Assembly (NCBI RefSeq): GCF_000204015.1
Contig: NZ_GL883080.1
Coordinates: 402,504-466,503, forward strand
Length of the DNA stretch: 64,000 bases
Direction of reading: 5' to 3'
Origin: Asticcacaulis biprosthecium C19
GTDB lineage: Bacteria; Pseudomonadota; Alphaproteobacteria; Caulobacterales; Caulobacteraceae
A program made the translations under genes and the position numbers. Below the pieces are notes generated by a model, which was given only the letters and a program-made list of their open reading frames with translations, did no database searches and was not told the DNA's origin. Below, one piece after another: positions 43,359 to 52,678 of the stretch (positions are counted from its first letter, which is position 1; the number at the start of each line of letters is the position of its first letter).

Positions 43359-45058
43359 AGCCAAGTCTCGCCTTCCAGCGAGTCGAGATGGCTGCTGAGC
43401 TCCGTTCGGGCCCGTTCGACCAGACGCGGGTCCTGGCTGTCGAGGACGGATTCGAACTGGCTGATCAGCCGGGCGATATGGTCGCGGACGTCGCCGAGAT
43501 GGTTCTCAAAGGCGCGATTGGCCCGTGCCATCAGGGCGCGATTGGTGTCGGCGTCGCGCGGATGAACCTTCAGCGCCTCCAGCGCCTTGCGCTGTTTCTC
43601 CAGATCGGCGCCGGACGGGCCATCTTCATCGACGATGACGAGTTGCCGCCGTTCGCCGGTCGCCGGCACGTGGACGTCGACCTCCAGCAGACCATTGATA
43701 TCGTAGGTAAAACGGACCTCGATAAAAATTTCGCCCGCCGGCCGGCGCGGAATCGGCACCCGCAGCTTGCCGAGGGCGACATTGTCGACAACGAAGCGCG
43801 ACTCGCCCTGATAGATCTCGACCTCGATTTCGGACTGGCCGTCCTGCAGGGACGACAAGACTTCAATCCGGCTGACCGGCACCGTGGTGTTGCGTTCAAT
43901 GATCGGCGAGAACAGGCCGGACCGGACGTGGCCTGAGGCATCGCGCTCACCTGTGGCGACGCCCAGGCTGAACGGGCAGACGTCGGTGACCGCGACTTCT
44001 TTCAGCGCGACGTCGCGCGCCTTCAGCCCGGCCTGAACGGCGGCCCCCAGGGCGACCGCCTCGTCGGGGTGGACGGTCTGCGAAGGAAAGCGGCCGAACA
44101 TCTTGGTCACCGCCCGGCGTACCACTGGCATGCGGGTGGCGCCGCCCACCAGGACAATCTCCTTCAGGGCGGCGGCATTGATCTGGCTGTCGCGCAAAGA
44201 TCGCAGGACAGGTTCGCGCAGACGCTCAATCAGCGGCGCCGCCAGGGCCTCGAAGCTGTCGGTGGTCACGGCGTGGCTGTAGGCCGTGTCGCGCCAGACA
44301 ACGTCCATAGAGGCCTCACTGGCGTTTGTCAGTGTGCGGCGGGCGCGTTCGGCGGATGCGCGCAGCTTTTCGCGCAGGGCATCCTCTTCGCCGGACTTCA
44401 GCTTCCAGTCGTCGCGGAACTTGTAACGCATGTCATTGACCAGCAGGTCGTTGAAATCCTCGCCACCCAGCCGGGCATCGCCCGTCGAGGCGCGAACCTC
44501 GATAACGCCTTCGAAGATTTCCAGAATGGAAACGTCAAAGGTCCCGCCGCCCAGGTCGAAAACGAGGAACTGCGATTCGTCGTCCAGAAGATGGATGCCA
44601 TAGGCCAGAGCCGCGGCGGTTGGTTCGTTGAGCAGGCGCTCGACCTTTAACCCGGCCAGTTCGCCGGCACGGCGCGTGGCTTTGCGCTGTTTGTCATTAA
44701 AGTAGGCGGGGACGGTGATAACGGCTTCGGTGACCTTTTCGCCCAGATACGCTTCGGCATCGCGTTTCAGCGAGGCCAGGACCAGCGCCGACAGTTCCTC
44801 GGGTGAGAACAGCTTCTTGCCCAGCCGCGTCTCGCGTTTGGCGCCCATATAGCGTTTGAAGGCCGTGGCGGTCAGGTTCGGATGGGTCGATTGCCGTTCG
44901 CGCGCCGGCAAACCGACCAGGACGTCGCCATTGTCGTCGATCCCGACGGCCGACGGCGTCAGGTTGTGGCCCAAACTATTGGGAATAAGTTCGGCCTTAC
45001 CGTCGCGAAACACAGCCGCGGCGGAGTTGGTCGTTCCCAGGTCAATACCGATTATCAC
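43355..45058 (-). CDS. hscC: Hsp70 family chaperone, HscC type
   Basis: 567 residues, shorter than DnaK (about 640) and lacking a long C-terminal lid. Full actin-like ATPase signatures are present: IIGIDLGTTNSAAAVF, FLVFDLGGGTFDVSILE and IVLVGGATRMPVVRR. The substrate domain (FSLGVATGERDASGHVRSGLFSPII) and VKVERLLNEPTAAALAYG-like segment (LKVERLLNEPTAAALAYG) agree with HscC. GTG start with AAGGGGG upstream. Co-translated with the membrane J-protein that follows. Confidence 0.9.
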   Translation of the reverse strand: MIIGIDLGTTNSAAAVFRDGKAELIPNSLGHNLTPSAVGIDDNGDVLVGLPARERQSTHPNLTATAFKRYMGAKRETRLGKKLFSPEELSALVLASLKRDAEAYLGEKVTEAVITVPAYFNDKQRKATRRAGELAGLKVERLLNEPTAAALAYGIHLLDDESQFLVFDLGGGTFDVSILEIFEGVIEVRASTGDARLGGEDFNDLLVNDMRYKFRDDWKLKSGEEDALREKLRASAERARRTLTNASEASMDVVWRDTAYSHAVTTDSFEALAAPLIERLREPVLRSLRDSQINAAALKEIVLVGGATRMPVVRRAVTKMFGRFPSQTVHPDEAVALGAAVQAGLKARDVALKEVAVTDVCPFSLGVATGERDASGHVRSGLFSPIIERNTTVPVSRIEVLSSLQDGQSEIEVEIYQGESRFVVDNVALGKLRVPIPRRPAGEIFIEVRFTYDINGLLEVDVHVPATGERRQLVIVDEDGPSGADLEKQRKALEALKVHPRDADTNRALMARANRAFENHLGDVRDHIARLISQFESVLDSQDPRLVERARTELSSHLDSLEGETWL

Positions 45059-45120
45059 TGTGGTTTCCCCCTTGATATCCGTTACTTAATAGACGCGAGG
45101 AAAGGGGGCAAGCCGTCGAA

Positions 45121-45588
45121 TCAGCGCCGGTCCAGAACCTCGATCACCGCGTCAATTTCGACCGCAAAGCCCAGCGGAATCTTGTACATGCCCACGGCCG
45201 AGCGGGCATGCCTGCCGGCATCGCCCAGGACAGCTACCATCAGGTCGGAGCAGCCATTGATCACCTGGGGGATATCGTAAAAATCCGGTCCCGCCTGAAC
45301 GAAACCGTTCAACTTGATCACCCGCACGACATTATCCAGGTCGCCGGCAGCGGCCTTCATCTGGGCCAGCAGGTTCAAGCCACAGATTCGCGCGGCTTCC
45401 ACACCCTGGTCGACCGACAGGTCGGCGCCGACCGTACCTTTCAGCCCGCCCTTGCCGTCATTCGACACCTGGCCGGAGATATGGATCAGGTTTCCGGTAC
45501 GCACGAAGGGGACATAGTTGGCCACCGGCGCGGCGGCCACAGGCAGGGCGAATCCGAGCGTGGCAAGGTTAAGTTCGGCTTTCGACAT
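45121..45588 (-). CDS. RidA family protein
   Basis: 155 residues of the YjgF/YER057c/UK114 fold. The sequence NYVPFVRTGNLIHISGQVSNDGKGGLKGTVGADLSVDQGVEAARICGLNLLAQMKAAAGDLDNVVRVIKLNGFVQAGPDF is a textbook match, though it belongs to the longer subfamily and ends VIEVLDRR. RidA hydrolyses reactive enamine/imine intermediates; the catalytic Arg of true RidA is not certain here. Good GGGGGA ribosome-binding site. Monocistronic, divergent from divK. Confidence 0.9.
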   Translation of the reverse strand: MSKAELNLATLGFALPVAAAPVANYVPFVRTGNLIHISGQVSNDGKGGLKGTVGADLSVDQGVEAARICGLNLLAQMKAAAGDLDNVVRVIKLNGFVQAGPDFYDIPQVINGCSDLMVAVLGDAGRHARSAVGMYKIPLGFAVEIDAVIEVLDRR

Positions 45589-45836
45589 GAGTCCCCCATA
45601 TGAGTCTCTAAGGGTTGCGAGACGCCGTCCGGCGACTCCATTGCGGTTGCAATTTCGCGCTCTATACCTTGTTTCTTAAGGGTTTTGAAAGGGTATTTTT
45701 ACCTTCTGTTACCTTTCCCTTCACCTCGGCTTAAGACTAACCGTGTAGAACCGTAACAGTAAAATAAGCCGGGCCGCCATGAAGCTGCCGCGTCGGCATG
45801 CGTGATGGTTTTTGGGGCTACACAGGTTTACCGCGG

Positions 45837-46205
45837 ATGATCAACAAGAAGGTTCTCATTGTCGAGGACAACGAGCTGAACATGAAACTGTTTCATGACC
45901 TGCTGGATGCGCAGGGCTATGAGACGTTTCAGACCGGCGAAGGCCTCTCCGCCCTGACCCTGGCGCGTCAGCACCGCCCGGACCTGATCCTCATGGATAT
46001 CCAGCTGCCCGAAATCTCCGGCCTCGAAGTCACCAAGTGGCTGAAAGAGGACGATGAGCTCTCGCACATTCCGGTGGTGGCCGTGACGGCCTTCGCCATG
46101 AAGGGCGACGAGGAGCGCATCCGCGAGGGAGGCTGTGAGGCTTACATTTCCAAGCCGATCTCGGTCACCCATTTCCTCGACACGGTGCGCAAGTATCTGG
46201 GCTGA
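45837..46205 (+). CDS. divK: single-domain response regulator DivK
   Basis: 122 residues, nearly identical in pattern to Caulobacter Div[21 protein letters not shown], phospho-acceptor Asp 54 in [68 protein letters not shown]. DivK controls cell polarity and CtrA activity via PleC, DivJ and DivL. ATG at 45837 chosen because the family begins there. The 248-bp region to RidA should hold its promoter. pleD follows after 3 bp, the same order as in Caulobacter. Confidence 0.97.
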   Translation: MINKKVLIVEDNELNMKLFHDLLDAQGYETFQTGEGLSALTLARQHRPDLILMDIQLPEISGLEVTKWLKEDDELSHIPVVAVTAFAMKGDEERIREGGCEAYISKPISVTHFLDTVRKYLG

Positions 46206-46208
46206 GCC

Positions 46209-47576
46209 ATGACCGCGCGCGTCCTGATCGTCGACGACATTCCGGCCAATGTCCGCCTGCTGCAGGCGAAACTCGAGGCTGAGTATTACGAAGTCATGAC
46301 CGCGCACGATGGCCAGTTGGCCATCGACATGGCCGTCGAGCACCAGCCGGACATCATTCTGCTGGACGTCATGATGCCGGAGATCGACGGTTACGAGGTC
46401 TGCCGCCGGCTGAAAGAAGCGGCCGAAACCCGCCACATTCCGATTATCCTGATCACTGCCCTGGACGGTCGCGACGATCGCCTGTCTGGCCTGGAAGCCG
46501 GGGCTGACGATTTCCTGACCAAGCCTGTCGACGACGTGATTCTGATGGCGCGCCTGCAGGCCCTGGTCCGGCTGAAACAGATGGCCGACGACCTGCGCGC
46601 CCGCGAAGCCTCGTCACGCCGTGCCGGTCTGATCGACAACGATGTTTACCAGCGCCAGATATCGGCCACAGGTAATGTGCTGGTGCTGGACGACAATGTC
46701 CGCCAGGCCGAACGGCTGATGGTGCAACTGGGCGAGGACCACCGCTGTGCCTATGAGACCGATCCGGCCCGGGCGCTGAAGATCGCTGCCGGCCGCGTCG
46801 ACCTGGTCGTGCTTAATCTCCTGGCGAAATCCTTCGATCCTCTGCGCTGGGTGGCGCAAATGCGGTCCAACGAAGCCACGCGCCAGCGCCCCATCCTGGC
46901 TATCGTCAATGCCGACGAACGCAAGCGGATGCTGAAGGCCCTCGAACTGGGCGTCAATGACGTGGTGCCGCGTCCAGTCGATATGCAGGAACTGCGCGTA
47001 CGCGCCAAGACCCAGATCCGGCGCAAGCGCTACGGCGACTTCCTGCGCAACATCCTGGACCGCAGTCTGGAACTGGCGGTCACCGATCCCTTGACCGGCC
47101 TGAACAATCGCCGCTTCCTGGATCACCAGCTCAGTGTCCACCTGTCGCGCCATATCAAGGGCGGACCGGTGGTTTCGGTGCTGATGCTGGATATCGATTT
47201 CTTCAAGAAGATCAATGACGGCTTCGGCCATGACGCCGGCGACGAGGTTCTGCGTGAATTCGCCCGTCGGGTCAGCCTGTCGGTCCGCGCCATCGATATG
47301 GCTTGCCGCTATGGCGGTGAGGAATTCGTGGTGCTGATGCCGGAAACCGAAGACCGCGATGCGCTGAATATCGCCGAGCGTGTACGCGCCCAGATCGCCG
47401 ACCAGCCCTTCGTTCTGGCCGACGGCCGGCAACTGGATGTGACGGTGTCGGTCGGGGTATCGACCTCGCGCGGGTTAGGCGATTCGCCTGAAACGCTCAT
47501 CAAGCGCGCCGACGAGGCCGTCTACGAGGCAAAGCAGTCCGGCCGCAACAAGGTCGTCGTCAGGGCTGCGGCTTAA
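46209..47576 (+). CDS. pleD: diguanylate cyclase response regulator PleD
   Basis: 455 residues: a receiver domain with Asp 53 (IILLDVMMPEIDGYEVC), a second degenerate receiver (about 155-275), and a GGDEF domain with active site YGGEEF. The inhibitory-site RxxD (RAID) comes just before it, so product inhibition is likely. PleD drives the swarmer-to-stalked transition by making c-di-GMP at the stalked pole. Length equals the Caulobacter protein. It forms an operon with divK. Confidence 0.97.
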   Translation: MTARVLIVDDIPANVRLLQAKLEAEYYEVMTAHDGQLAIDMAVEHQPDIILLDVMMPEIDGYEVCRRLKEAAETRHIPIILITALDGRDDRLSGLEAGADDFLTKPVDDVILMARLQALVRLKQMADDLRAREASSRRAGLIDNDVYQRQISATGNVLVLDDNVRQAERLMVQLGEDHRCAYETDPARALKIAAGRVDLVVLNLLAKSFDPLRWVAQMRSNEATRQRPILAIVNADERKRMLKALELGVNDVVPRPVDMQELRVRAKTQIRRKRYGDFLRNILDRSLELAVTDPLTGLNNRRFLDHQLSVHLSRHIKGGPVVSVLMLDIDFFKKINDGFGHDAGDEVLREFARRVSLSVRAIDMACRYGGEEFVVLMPETEDRDALNIAERVRAQIADQPFVLADGRQLDVTVSVGVSTSRGLGDSPETLIKRADEAVYEAKQSGRNKVVVRAAA

Positions 47577-47762
47577 CCCCCGCAGCAGACCGCCCACCAG
47601 GAATTCTACCAAAGCCATCGCAGCGTCTGTCAGGGACGGTGTCACCTCGCTCGGTTTGCGCAGGCACGAAAAAGCCGCGTCCGAATCAAAAACTCAAAAA
47701 CGCGGCCAAATCAATCAACCGGGCGAGGGGACCTCACCTGGAATAACAGCAAAGGGAAGATC

Positions 47763-47930
47763 CTACTTGATCTTGCCTTCCTTGAAGTCGACATGCTTGC
47801 GCACGACCGGATCGTACTTCTTCAGTACCATCTTTTCGGTCTTGGTGCGGGCGTTCTTCTTGGTCACGTAGAAGAAGCCGGTGTCCGCCGTCGAGTTCAG
47901 GCGGATCTTGATGGAGGCGGGCTTCGCCAT
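47763..47930 (-). CDS. rpmG: 50S ribosomal protein L33
   Basis: 55 residues: [40 protein letters not shown] and [14 protein letters not shown], an exact L33 pattern of the zinc-independent type, as no CxxC pairs are present. ATG at 47930, with AAGGAC upstream on the minus strand. Convergent with pleD, the same neighbourhood as in Caulobacter. Confidence 0.97.
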   Translation of the reverse strand: MAKPASIKIRLNSTADTGFFYVTKKNARTKTEKMVLKKYDPVVRKHVDFKEGKIK

Positions 47931-48128
47931 GGCTAAAGTCCTTAGAGTTACGGTCGCACGAAGAGTGCGCGGAAAATAAGAGCGCGGAACATACTCACGG
48001 AGCCAGCAAAGTCAACCGCCAATCCCGCAATTTGGCGGAATATTTGTGGCGGTTGCGCCTGGGGCCGCCAAACCGGGGATTGACACGCCACCGTCATGGT
48101 CTTCACTAGACCGCGCAGGAGACAACCC

Positions 48129-48617
48129 ATGGATACAAATTCGCCCGCCCGACCGGTTGCTGTCAAGGCCCTGGAGGTCGCAACGCGCACCCGGCCCTCC
48201 AACTATCCTGAACCCTATTTCTCGATGATGGCCGGGCGCGAAAAGCGCACCTTGGGCGATCTGTTCGGGCTGAGCAATTTCGGCGTCAACCTGGTGCGCA
48301 TCCTGCCCGGCGGCCAGTCGGCACTGCGCCACTGGCATACCCGTCAGGACGAGTTCGTCTATGTCGTGTCTGGCCGGCCCATCCTGATCACCGACGCCGG
48401 CGAAACCCAGCTGGAGCCTGGCATGTGCGCCGGCTTCAAGGCGGGTGTGGCCGACGGTCACCGGGTGGTCAACCGCACGGACGAAGAGGTCGTGTATCTG
48501 GAGGTCGGCGACCGCACGCCGGGTGACGCAGCCACCTATCCCGACGACGATATCCAGGCCAATCAGATCGACGGCCAGTGGGTGTTTACCCATAAGGACG
48601 GATCGGCGTTTCCATGA
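48129..48617 (+). CDS. cupin domain protein
   Basis: 162 residues. A single cupin barrel: VNLVRILPGGQSALRHWHTRQDEFVYVVSGRPILITDAGETQLEPGMCAGFKAGVADGHRVVNRTDEEVVYLEVG, with H-x-H...E and distal His for a metal. ATG at 48129 with AGGAGA upstream. Overlaps the AraC gene by 4 bp. Function of this type is usually a small-molecule sensor or isomerase; no substrate can be named. Confidence 0.88.
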   Translation: MDTNSPARPVAVKALEVATRTRPSNYPEPYFSMMAGREKRTLGDLFGLSNFGVNLVRILPGGQSALRHWHTRQDEFVYVVSGRPILITDAGETQLEPGMCAGFKAGVADGHRVVNRTDEEVVYLEVGDRTPGDAATYPDDDIQANQIDGQWVFTHKDGSAFP

Positions 48618-49441
48618 TCTTTCGCGAACAGGCACCGTCCTCTGACCTTGCCGCTGTGATCGACCGGTTCTGGTATTTTGAGCCCGAAGCCATCGATCCC
48701 GAAAGCTACGAGCACGTCATTGTGCCCGAAGGCACGGCCGGCCTGTGCCTGATCGAGCCCATCCCGCAGATCGGCGCCTTCATCAGCCTGACCGGGCCGG
48801 CGGAGCGGGCGGTGCGCGTGCCGGTCCAGCGTGGTCTGCGCTACTGGGGCCTGCGCCTGCGCACCGGCGCCATTCGCGCCGTGCTGGGCCTGGAGGCGGA
48901 AACCCTGACCAACGGCATGGTTTATCTGCTCGCCGCCGTGCCGGTCCTAGGGGCGGAGATGATGGCAGCCTGCTGTGGTGCGTCGTCCCTGACCGACTTC
49001 GCCGCCCGCTTCGAAGCCGTGGCACGCCGCCATGTTCAGCCTGACCGGCTGGACTCGACCGTCTGCGAGATGGTGCGACGGATCCATTCGGGTGACGGCT
49101 TTACGCCCCTGGCGGAGATCGTGACCGGATTTGATATTGGCGAGCGCCAGCTGCGCCGACGGTTCCTGAAGGAGACCGGCCTGACGCCCAAGATCTATGC
49201 CCGGCTGCGGCGGGTGCGCCGGGCGGTGCTCGACCTGGCTTACGAGCGGCCCAAACAGGTGGCGGCGGTGTCCTATGACCACGGCTATGCCGACCAGCCC
49301 CATTTCACGCGCGAACTGAAGGCGGTGTTCGACCTGTCGCCGCATCAGTTGTCGGCCTATCTTCACCAGATTCGCCTTTTCAACGTTCGGGACGTCGACG
49401 ATGTCCGAAACCTTCAAGCCGGGCGTAACGCGGCGGAGTAG
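48614..49441 (+). CDS. AraC family transcriptional regulator
   Basis: 275 residues. The C-terminal double helix-turn-helix is clear: EIVTGFDIGERQLRRRFLKETGLTPKIYARLRRVRRAVLDLAYERPKQVAAVSYDHGYADQPHFTRELKAVFDLSPHQL. The N-terminal half (DLAAVIDRFWYFEPEAIDPESYEHVIVPEG) is the DUF6597-like domain common in such regulators. Coupled to the cupin gene by an ATGA overlap, so it probably regulates that gene and its own. Confidence 0.9.
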   Translation: MIFREQAPSSDLAAVIDRFWYFEPEAIDPESYEHVIVPEGTAGLCLIEPIPQIGAFISLTGPAERAVRVPVQRGLRYWGLRLRTGAIRAVLGLEAETLTNGMVYLLAAVPVLGAEMMAACCGASSLTDFAARFEAVARRHVQPDRLDSTVCEMVRRIHSGDGFTPLAEIVTGFDIGERQLRRRFLKETGLTPKIYARLRRVRRAVLDLAYERPKQVAAVSYDHGYADQPHFTRELKAVFDLSPHQLSAYLHQIRLFNVRDVDDVRNLQAGRNAAE

Positions 49442-49467
49442 ACTGTCACCATCATCAGGAGACGATT

Positions 49468-50028
49468 ATGTTCAAAGCTATTGTATGCGCTGCGGCCCTC
49501 GCGGCCATGAGTGTATCGGCGGTCTGCGCCCAGGAAGCTGCCAAACCGGCGGCCAACGCTGCCGCCATCGCCAAGCTGGACGGCATGAAGGGCGTGTGGA
49601 AGGGGGAGGCCCAGGGCTTCAACCAGAGCGGCCCATTCAAGCTGACCCAGACCGAGCGCGTCGGTACCATGCTGGGCGGCGATGTCCTGGTCATCGAGGG
49701 GCGCGGCTACGATCCGGCGGGTGCCTTGCAGTTCAACGCCTTTGCGATTCTGTCGTGGAGCAACGACAAGCAGAAGTACGAGCTTCAGGCCTACAATGCC
49801 GGCCGTTCGGGGACGTTCAAGTTCGATCTGACGCCGACCGGAGCGGTATGGGAAATCCCGGCCGGACCGAATGCCCGCGTGGTCAACACCATCACGCTCA
49901 GCGGCGATACCTGGCATGAGGTTCAGGAATATGTCGCCGAAGGTCAGCCGGCGCGGAAAATCTTCGAAATGAACCTGAAGCGCGTGTCCGAAACCGAATG
50001 GCCGGCCGCCGGCGCGGTGACGCCGTAA
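49468..50028 (+). CDS. exported DUF1579-like protein
   Basis: 186 residues with a signal peptide (MFKAIVCAAALAAMSVSAVCAQ). The mature part, GMKGVWKGEAQGFNQSGPFKLTQTERVGTMLGGDVLVIEGRGYDPAG and later AYNAGRSGTFKFDLTPTGAVWEIP, has the beta-barrel look of DUF1579/lipocalin-like exported proteins. AGGAGA ribosome-binding site. Periplasmic; function unknown. Confidence 0.75.
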   Translation: MFKAIVCAAALAAMSVSAVCAQEAAKPAANAAAIAKLDGMKGVWKGEAQGFNQSGPFKLTQTERVGTMLGGDVLVIEGRGYDPAGALQFNAFAILSWSNDKQKYELQAYNAGRSGTFKFDLTPTGAVWEIPAGPNARVVNTITLSGDTWHEVQEYVAEGQPARKIFEMNLKRVSETEWPAAGAVTP

Positions 50029-50096
50029 GGATTGAAGGCACTCATGGGCGCGTAGCGCTCGCGGTGCATGCACCTTCCTCAGAGGGGGCAAATACG

Positions 50097-50200
50097 TCCT
50101 GAAGTTCGTGTTGTTCGTGTTGTTCGTGGTCAAAATCTTACCGTGGGATGTCAGACCAACGACGGTAAGGGATTCACCACGAACAACACGAACTTCAGGA
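50097..50200. repeat. nested inverted repeat between DUF1579-like gene and rnr
   Basis: The outer arm TCCTGAAGTTCGTGTTGTTCGTG (50097-50119; quoted as TCCTGAAGTTCGTG plus TTGTTCGTG) pairs with 50178-50200. TTGTTCGTG is repeated in tandem within the left arm. An inner arm CTTACCGT (about 50137) pairs with ACGGTAAG (about 50162). The unit lies between convergent genes and could act as a terminator, but has no T-run. Confidence 0.7.
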
Positions 50201-50258
50201 TGAGCGGGAACGTTTCGGGTTGAAACGCGCGAAATGCGCCTGTGGTGCCGTTCCAGGC

Positions 50259-52634
50259 CTACCTTTTCTTCTTCTTCATGTTCTTGACGCCGGGTTTTGG
50301 GCCTTTCGGCTCGTCACGGAAGCCCGGCTTTTTCGTCGGCTTGCCGCGCACATTCGGTGTCTTTACCCGATTGCGCATCCCCAGCCGCGGCCGGGGTGCA
50401 CCAGGGTCACCGACTTCAGGTTCGCTCAGCACCTTGAACACCAGCCCGCCGGTGATCGGCATAGCCTCCATCAGTTCGACCTCGATCGTCGCCCCCAGCC
50501 GCCAGCGATAACCATGGCGCTCGCCGATCAGGGCGTGCTGGACATCGTCATGGACGTAATAGTCGTCCCGCAGCGACGACACGGGAATGATCCCGTCGGC
50601 GCCGGTATCGGTCAGCTTTACGAACAACCCGAACCGCGTCACGCCGACGATCCGGCCCTGGAAGGTCGCCCCGACCTTGTCGTGAAGGTAGGAGGCGATA
50701 TAGCGCTCGATGGCCTCGCGCTCGGCCTGCATCGAGCGGCGCTCGGTGGCCGTGATATGCTCTGCCGTATCCTGCAAGGTCTTGATCTCGTAATCCGTCA
50801 AGCCATCGTCGCCCAGTTTCAGCGCCCGGATCAGTGCCCGGTGGACCACCAGGTCGGCATAGCGCCGGATGGGTGAGGTGAAGTGGCCATAGTGGTCCAG
50901 GTTCAGTCCGAAATGCCCAAAATTTTCCGGGCTGTAATGGGCCTGCATCTGGGTGCGCAGGACCACCTCATTGATGATCTCGGCGTGCGGGCCTTCCTTC
51001 TGCGATTCCAGCAACTGGTTGAACCGCGGCGTGCGCGGCGGCTCGCCCTTGGCCCACGGCAGCCCCAGGGTGGCCAGGAAGTCGGCCAGGTTGTTGATCT
51101 TCTCCAGGCTGGGCGCTTCGTGGACGCGATAGATCAGTGGCGTCTTGTGCTTTTGCAGCGTCTCGGCGGCCGAGACATTGGCCTGGATCATCATCTCTTC
51201 GATCAACTGCATGGCGTCGAGCGACACCCGTCGCTCGATCCGCTCGACATTGCCGTCCTTGTCGAGATAGACGCGGCGTTCCGGCGAATTGATCTGTAGG
51301 GGCTGGCGGACCTGGCGGCCGCGCGTCAGGCAGGCATGGGCCGCCCACAACGGCTTCAGCAGGCTGTCCAGGATAGGACCGGTCTTGTCGTCAGGCGTAC
51401 CGTCGATGGCGGCCTGGGCCTGTTCGTAGGACAGTTTCGCCGCCGATCGCATCAGGCCGCGGACGAACTTGTGGCTGATCTTGCGGCCTTCGCGATCGAA
51501 AACCATGCGCACGGCCAGGGTGGCGCGATTCTCGCCCTCCTGGAGGCTGCACAGACCGCTTGACAGCACGTGCGGCAGCATCGGTTCGACGCGGTCGGGG
51601 AAGTAGGTCGAATTGCCCTTGTCGCGGGCGTCGCGATCGAGGCTGGAGCCCGGCGTGACATAGTGGGCGACGTCGGCGATGGCCACCCACACCACCCACC
51701 CGTCGGGATTGGCGGCATCGTCGTCGGCGTGGGCGTAGACGGCGTCATCGTGGTCCTTGGCGTCGACAGGGTCGATCGTGACAAAGGGAAGATCGCGCAG
51801 GTCGGTGCGCTTGCCGAGGCCAGGCGCCTGGGCCGACTTGGCCTCATCCTCGGTTGAGGTCTGGAAGCCAATGGGCAGACCATGGCTGTGGATAGCCATG
51901 ACCGAGGCGATCTTGGGCGAATCCTCCTTGCCGATGACCTCGAGAACGCGGGCGGGCTTGGGGCCGAACCGGTGCGTGCCGCCGACGGGGGCCGCGACCA
52001 CGACATCGCCGTCTTCCAGCGTGTCGAGGTTTGAGCCAGTCAGGATATAGCTGTCCTTTTCCTTGCGGATCACCGATTCCAGGCGGATCTCGCGCTTGCC
52101 GATGCGAACGACACCGACAAGTTTCGGGGCACCCTGGTCGAGGATCTTGATCAGGTGGGCAATCCAGCCATCGGCGGCTTTCTCGAAGCGCACATACAGC
52201 CGGTCACCGAGCTTGGGCGGGGTTTGCTGGACAGATTTCTTGAGTGGCGCCAGGCGGGCCAGCGGCACAGCCTCATTTTGCGTTGCGCTACCGCTTCGCT
52301 GCTTGAGCGCATCGGGCTTCCCCCACCTGGCCCACAACTCGCCGTCAATATCCTGTTCGACGACCTCGACGACGCCGGTCTCGGGAAGTTGCCCCATGGC
52401 GCCGAAGGTCTTGCGGCCACGTTTGTCGAGCTTGCCGCCGTCAGCCAGGGCTTTCAGCCGCTGGCGAAGGGCACGGCGGTCTTCGCCCTTGAGGCCGAAC
52501 TGCTTGGCGAGGTCACCGACATCGACTTCGCGCGAGGCCTGCAAAGCTTCCAGGAGGGTTTTATCGTCCGGCAGTCCGGACGGGGCGCGCGGGGCATCTG
52601 CCTTGACCGCGCGAAAAGGTTTCTTCTGTTTCAT
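50259..52634 (-). CDS. rnr: exoribonuclease R
   Basis: 791 residues. An N-terminal helix-turn-helix-like RNase B/R start, then cold-shock domains, then the RNB catalytic domain with FVTIDPVDAKDHDDAVYAHADDD (metal Asp residues), VADVAHYV and YFPDRVEPMLPHVLSSGLCSLQEGENR, GHFGLNLDHYGHFTSPIRRYADLVVHRAL. A C-terminal S1 domain (ATFQGRIVGVTRFGLFVKLTDTGADGIIPVSSL) and a basic tail ending KKKKR follow. Degrades structured RNA 3' to 5'. Part of the conserved dprA-topA-rnr block. Confidence 0.96.
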   Translation of the reverse strand: MKQKKPFRAVKADAPRAPSGLPDDKTLLEALQASREVDVGDLAKQFGLKGEDRRALRQRLKALADGGKLDKRGRKTFGAMGQLPETGVVEVVEQDIDGELWARWGKPDALKQRSGSATQNEAVPLARLAPLKKSVQQTPPKLGDRLYVRFEKAADGWIAHLIKILDQGAPKLVGVVRIGKREIRLESVIRKEKDSYILTGSNLDTLEDGDVVVAAPVGGTHRFGPKPARVLEVIGKEDSPKIASVMAIHSHGLPIGFQTSTEDEAKSAQAPGLGKRTDLRDLPFVTIDPVDAKDHDDAVYAHADDDAANPDGWVVWVAIADVAHYVTPGSSLDRDARDKGNSTYFPDRVEPMLPHVLSSGLCSLQEGENRATLAVRMVFDREGRKISHKFVRGLMRSAAKLSYEQAQAAIDGTPDDKTGPILDSLLKPLWAAHACLTRGRQVRQPLQINSPERRVYLDKDGNVERIERRVSLDAMQLIEEMMIQANVSAAETLQKHKTPLIYRVHEAPSLEKINNLADFLATLGLPWAKGEPPRTPRFNQLLESQKEGPHAEIINEVVLRTQMQAHYSPENFGHFGLNLDHYGHFTSPIRRYADLVVHRALIRALKLGDDGLTDYEIKTLQDTAEHITATERRSMQAEREAIERYIASYLHDKVGATFQGRIVGVTRFGLFVKLTDTGADGIIPVSSLRDDYYVHDDVQHALIGERHGYRWRLGATIEVELMEAMPITGGLVFKVLSEPEVGDPGAPRPRLGMRNRVKTPNVRGKPTKKPGFRDEPKGPKPGVKNMKKKKR

Positions 52635-52678
52635 TCCCGCTAATGTAGGGATTCGTCGGCGACTATGCCAATCTTATT

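Noticed and set aside
45660-45760. CtrA-type TTAA-N7-TTAA boxes upstream of divK
   Set aside because: Several TTAA tetramers occur (for example at about 45677 and 45731), but none pair at the right spacing.
50097-50200. CRISPR-like array from repeated GTTCGTG units
   Set aside because: Only tandem short units within an inverted repeat; no spacers and no cas genes.
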